NCBI GenBank assembly: GCA_019242395.1
Contig: JAFAVP010000209.1
Location: 1 to 32,756, forward strand
Direction of reading: 5' to 3'
Length of the DNA: 32,756 bases
Origin: Alphaproteobacteria bacterium
GTDB lineage: Bacteria; Pseudomonadota; Alphaproteobacteria; Micropepsales; Micropepsaceae
The notes beneath the pieces were generated by a model that saw only the letters and a program-made list of their open reading frames with translations, ran no database searches and was not told where the DNA came from. The position numbers and the translations under genes are program-made. This document shows, in pieces, positions 30,902-32,756 of this stretch (its first letter is position 1; each line of letters starts with the position of its first letter).

Positions 30902-32338
30902 TTAAGGCCGGATTCTCAACGGAGCCGCAAGGCGCAGGCTTGGCCTGTCCACGGCCAAAAGGGCCAGAACATAGGCTGGCACCCAGATGAGCCGCGACTG
31001 ATAGCGGGCATGCGGATTTGAAAAGACGCCGCAAATGGTCGCATTACCGATCAAAGCCAGGAGTACAAAGCCGAGCAGCACGGCGGCGCGCCGGTCATCC
31101 TTCCACCAGCTCCCGGCAATGCCTGCCAGCAGCAGAGCTATAACCGCGAACCCGGTTGGCACGTGAACGAGATTGATCAGGCCGAAGTGCAATGTCCCCT
31201 TCTGCTGCCGCGCAACGCTGTATTCATGTAGTTGATGTGGGATGAAGGCATGGAAATCCCGGTACAAAATCCACTGCTGCGGCTCGATTTGATCACCCGT
31301 GTAGAAGAGCGTGAACTGCTGCAGCGCATCGCGCGCCGCCAGCTGGGCATTCCAGAGTGGATACCGGCTCAAAGCGTCATGGACGATCCGCTCAGATTCC
31401 TTCTCAGTTCCGATAAAGCGGTGGAGCTTCACGAAAGGGGTCCCTGGCCCCCATAGCCACTTGTCGGCGCGGTGCGGCAAAACCTTCCGATAGCGGCACA
31501 GCATGTAGTTCGAGGTTGGGCAGGTGTCGTCCAGGAGCTTCTGAACGACTCCATCCTGCAACATGCGGGCGACCATGAACACGGGACCCGCGCGGCTGAC
31601 GAAAACGTGGCGGGTGTAATGGTAATTCGCGGCTAAGGTCATGCTGAAGCCGAGGGTGACGGACAGTGCCGGGAGCAGCGGATTGACGGGAGGCCATGGC
31701 CGCCGCGCGATGCTGTTGACCAGCCAATACACGAGAAGAATGGCCACAAGACCCGCTGCCAGTCCAAGGTGGGACGGATGCACCGCGGCGGCCAATCCTC
31801 CCAGCCAGAGAAGCACGGCGCAACGCCACCAGCCGAGCCGGTTCGCGTGGAACCCGAGCAGATACAAGGTCAGGACAACAAGTGGTGTGAAAATGTCCGG
31901 CTCGATCTGACCTGCGTACCACGGTAATGCGGTAAAGATGGTCAGCCCCAGTCCGATCAATAGTATCCATGGTAACGTGAGGCTGGGCACGAGAACGCGC
32001 GCGGTTTGCACGATTACAAAGGTTGCCATGACGGTTTGAACAAGTGCGACGACCCACAGGCTGAGGCCGCCCCCCCCCAGCAACAGGAAAAGGGAAAACA
32101 CTGGCGAGCGCTCGGGGACGAATTTGTCACCGAAACTTTGCAGCATGTAGGCGCCGGTATCGTAGAAGATCAGTGGAAAGCCGTTCCACAGCGCCGCTAA
32201 CAACAACAGCGGACAGAGCCCGAGAAGAGCGAGGCATTCCCCTAACGGTCGCGCCAGCGGCAGGTCGAAGGGACGTGCGAACCGGCGCACGCTTCCGTGG
32301 CGCTCAACAACGACGGCCGCGGTCCTCGCTTCGCTCAT
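30902..32338 (-). CDS. Polytopic membrane protein of unknown function
   Basis: Many hydrophobic segments; start MSEARTAAV preferred over 32524; contains a G9 tract. Confidence 0.7.
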   Translation of the reverse strand: MSEARTAAVVVERHGSVRRFARPFDLPLARPLGECLALLGLCPLLLLAALWNGFPLIFYDTGAYMLQSFGDKFVPERSPVFSLFLLLGGGGLSLWVVALVQTVMATFVIVQTARVLVPSLTLPWILLIGLGLTIFTALPWYAGQIEPDIFTPLVVLTLYLLGFHANRLGWWRCAVLLWLGGLAAAVHPSHLGLAAGLVAILLVYWLVNSIARRPWPPVNPLLPALSVTLGFSMTLAANYHYTRHVFVSRAGPVFMVARMLQDGVVQKLLDDTCPTSNYMLCRYRKVLPHRADKWLWGPGTPFVKLHRFIGTEKESERIVHDALSRYPLWNAQLAARDALQQFTLFYTGDQIEPQQWILYRDFHAFIPHQLHEYSVARQQKGTLHFGLINLVHVPTGFAVIALLLAGIAGSWWKDDRRAAVLLGFVLLALIGNATICGVFSNPHARYQSRLIWVPAYVLALLAVDRPSLRLAAPLRIRP

Positions 32339-32506
32339 ATACTGTTCCACATCCCCGTTGACTTCTATGAATGCTCCTCCGGAAAGCGCAAGCGACGCAG
32401 AGAGTCCGCGCGGCGGCCCAGCTAGCGAGTCCGGCAATTCGCCGCAGGTTGACTGGCAATTCCCTGCCCCTAAAATTACAGAGCTTCGAACAACCGGTCC
32501 TTGCCG

Positions 32507-32756
32507 ATGGCGGACAATCCACAATCGCCTCCTTTACGGTCGCGCCCGCTTTCGCCCTTTGTCACGATCTACAAATGGCCGATCACCATGGCCACTTCGA
32601 TTGCCCACCGGGTGACAGGGGTGGCGATCTCGCTGGGCATGGTGCTGATTGCATGGGGGCTGATTGCGCTTGCCAGCGGGCCGGAACTTTATCAGCCATT
32701 CACGGCCGCGATCTCGAATATCGTTGGCCAGGTGGTGCTGTTCGGGTTTCTAACGG
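32507..32756 (+). CDS. sdhC: Succinate dehydrogenase cytochrome b556 subunit, truncated by the window end
   Basis: RPLSPFVTIYKWPITMATSIAHRVTGVAISLGMVL. Confidence 0.93.
   Translation, partial: MADNPQSPPLRSRPLSPFVTIYKWPITMATSIAHRVTGVAISLGMVLIAWGLIALASGPELYQPFTAAISNIVGQVVLFGFLT

Noticed and set aside
32358-32615. 85-aa + ORF upstream of and overlapping sdhC
   Set aside because: Overlaps the sdhC start out of frame; no recognisable domain

Overview
GC-rich chromosomal segment, probably from an alphaproteobacterium: divK-pleD with a DUF3572 gene, an F1-only atpH-A-G-D-C cluster, and UrcA-family and sdh genes. Most of the window is ordinary core metabolism. The main accessory feature is at the left, about 1146-3984: an IS1595-type (ISXO2-like DDE, zinc-ribbon) transposon that appears to carry cargo. 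It is bounded by a 12/13 inverted repeat (CACTTGCCATACC at 1147-1159; CACTTGACATACC on the minus strand at 3967-3979). These inverted repeats are flanked by a perfect 13-bp direct repeat (TCGCCAATTCCGC at 1133-1145 and 3985-3997). Besides the transposase it carries a GIY-YIG nuclease-like gene, a small basic protein and an ORF with a HEPN-like R-X4-H motif. Promoter-like boxes pointing inward sit in both ends. Other points of interest are a SIMPL/DUF541 gene inserted between atpG and atpD and overlapping atpG at TGATG, tandem TolB/FlgO-like TPR membrane paralogues, sdhB separated from and opposite in strand to sdhC, a G9 tract inside a membrane-protein gene, and a near-consensus CtrA site between divK and DUF3572. 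All family names come from reading the translations by eye; no database search was run.
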